DNA from: Lysobacteraceae bacterium SCN 69-320
Lineage (GTDB): Bacteria > Pseudomonadota > Gammaproteobacteria > Xanthomonadales > Rhodanobacteraceae
Direction: 5' to 3'
Assembly: GCA_001725155.1 (NCBI GenBank)
Contig: MEFP01000002.1
Location: 124,001-188,000, forward strand
DNA length: 64,000 nucleotides
Shown piece after piece: positions 62,991-64,000 of the stretch; the first letter of the stretch is position 1; each line of letters starts with the position of its first letter. The notes below the pieces were generated by a model. That model was given only the letters and a program-made list of their open reading frames with translations, searched no databases and was not told where the DNA came from. The translations under genes were made by a program, and so were the position numbers.

Positions 62991-63791
62991 ATGAAGAAAC
63001 GCGTAACCCGTCCATCGGCGCCGCCTTCCGGGTCGCGACCGTCTTCGTCACGCCCGCCGCCGTCAGGCGAGTCGCCGCGCCACGGCCTGGCCCGCGCCTT
63101 GTCCCGGCGCGGCTATTGCTCGCGCAGTCAGGCCGAGGCGCTGGTGCGCGCCGGCCGCGTCGAACTCAACGAACGCGTCGTGCACGATCCCGAAACGCCG
63201 ACCCTGCCGCAGGATCGCATCCGCGTCGATGGTGTTGCGGTGGCCGCGGCCGAGGCGGTCTGGATCCTGCTCAACAAGCCGCGCGGCTATGTGACGACGG
63301 CGCGCGACGAGCGCGGCCGCGATACGGTCTACGCGCTGATCGACGATGCGGCGCTGCCTTGGCTTGCGCCGATCGGCCGTCTCGACAAGGCCAGCGAAGG
63401 CCTGCTGCTGTTCTGCAACGACAGCGCCGCCGCCGCGCGCCTGACCGCGCCGGAAAGCCATGTCGCCAAGACCTACCACGTGCAGGTCGACTGTCTGCCC
63501 GACGACGCGTTGCTCGCGCGCCTGCGCGCAGGCATCGAGGATCGCGGTGAACGCCTCGCCGCGCGCTCGGTCGCGCTGCTGCGCCGCGGCGAGAAGAACG
63601 CCTGGCTCGAAATCGTGCTCGATGAAGGCCGCAACCGGCATATCCGCCGCCTGCTCGACGCGCACGGCATCGCCGTGCTGCGCCTGATCCGCGTGGCGAT
63701 AGGCGGGCTCGCGCTCGGCGATCTCGCGAAAGGCCAATGGCGCCGGCTCGACGCCGCGGAGATCGCGGCGCTGACGGCGGCGGCCGGCTAG
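62991..63791 (+). CDS. RsuA-family pseudouridine synthase
   Basis: A 266-residue enzyme that isomerises uridine in rRNA. A disordered, serine/proline-rich N-terminus (1-30) is followed by an S4 RNA-binding domain (about 31-80, R-A-L-S-R-R-G-Y-C-S-R) and the catalytic domain with Asp132 in GRLDKASEGLLL and the R-N-R-H-I-R-R-L-L end motif. It groups with RsuA/RluB/E/F enzymes; which rRNA site is used cannot be read from the sequence. The ATG at 62991 is chosen at the start of the lysine-rich leader. Confidence 0.9.
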   Translation: MKKRVTRPSAPPSGSRPSSSRPPPSGESPRHGLARALSRRGYCSRSQAEALVRAGRVELNERVVHDPETPTLPQDRIRVDGVAVAAAEAVWILLNKPRGYVTTARDERGRDTVYALIDDAALPWLAPIGRLDKASEGLLLFCNDSAAAARLTAPESHVAKTYHVQVDCLPDDALLARLRAGIEDRGERLAARSVALLRRGEKNAWLEIVLDEGRNRHIRRLLDAHGIAVLRLIRVAIGGLALGDLAKGQWRRLDAAEIAALTAAAG

Positions 63792-63798
63792 CGGCCGC

Positions 63799-64000
63799 TC
63801 ATTCCGGGACCGGCGGGCAGTCGCGTTCGCAGCGCGCTTCGGAGAACGATGCCGGGCGCTTCGTCGATCCGCGCCGCGCGAGTGCCGGCGGGATCTGCAC
63901 GCGTTGCTCGCCGCAGCGCACCTGCAGCCGCAGCGATTCTTCGTCCTCGTCGGCGAGTACGTTGAGCAGCGGATGGACCACGCCGTCGATGTCGGCGGAA
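63799..64000 (-). CDS. Unknown protein, C-terminal part (5' end outside window)
   Basis: The frame is open through the right edge and ends at 63799, seven bases from the end of the pseudouridine synthase gene. The visible 66 residues are acidic near the middle (L-A-D-E-D-E-E-S-L-R-L) and contain three cysteines, two of them close together near the end (A-R-C-E-R-D-C). I do not recognise the family. Confidence 0.5.
   Translation of the reverse strand, partial: SADIDGVVHPLLNVLADEDEESLRLQVRCGEQRVQIPPALARRGSTKRPASFSEARCERDCPPVPE

Overview
The window is chromosomal DNA of very high GC content from a gammaproteobacterium. Gene content and order (kdsD-kdsC-lptC-lptA-lptB-rpoN-hpf-ptsN-hprK-rapZ-EIIA(Man)-ptsH-ptsI, bolA-murA, purN/purM next to a DUF2066 gene, a CDP-alcohol phosphatidyltransferase, perM and hda) point to the Lysobacterales (Xanthomonadales), probably a Rhodanobacteraceae-like genus. 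This placement is inferred from gene content, not from a 16S sequence. I see no integrase, transposase, CRISPR array or phage module.

Layout. 1-1800: the 3' end of pilY1, a type IV pilin (pilE), then a two-tRNA operon (Thr-CGT, Val-CAC) with a near-consensus promoter and a strong terminator. 1866-5150: hybrid histidine kinase, small secreted DUF3060-like protein, cysteine synthase. 5241-9623: a 1460-residue multi-domain glycosyltransferase, divergent from mrcB (PBP1b), which is followed by a TPR lipoprotein and a DinG/YoaA helicase. 15.0-17.9 kb: secreted subtilisin-like protease. 18.1-22.4 kb: small unknown protein, CreD, TsaB, a decayed delta-60 repeat fragment, MgtE.

22.6-32.9 kb, all on the minus strand, is a glycan-building and glycan-modifying island: acyltransferase-3, two large GT-C-like membrane proteins, two SAM methyltransferases, an MBOAT O-acyltransferase paired with an SGNH partner, and a 30-codon ORF that looks like a scar joining the start of one island gene to the end of another. 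This is the best candidate for an undescribed system.

33-44 kb, minus strand, is the regulatory PTS (EI, HPr, EIIA-Man, RapZ, HPr kinase, EIIA-Ntr) coupled to sigma-54, the hibernation factor and the LPS transport/Kdo genes. No sugar permease (EIIB/EIIC) is present. 44-54.5 kb: bolA-murA, DUF3108, purMN, DUF2066, phosphatidyltransferase, PerM, Hda, ComEA-like protein and an M20 peptidase. 54.5-64 kb: a gap holding a degenerate 117-bp tandem repeat, PAP2 phosphatase, a two-component pair, a beta-helix protein, a SET-domain methyltransferase, an unrecognised 424-residue protein, a frameshifted gene, OsmC, a pseudouridine synthase and the 3' end of an unknown gene.

Because of the GC bias, very long spurious open frames lie opposite or out of phase with real genes. 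I chose frames by family motifs, ribosome binding sites and tight gene packing.
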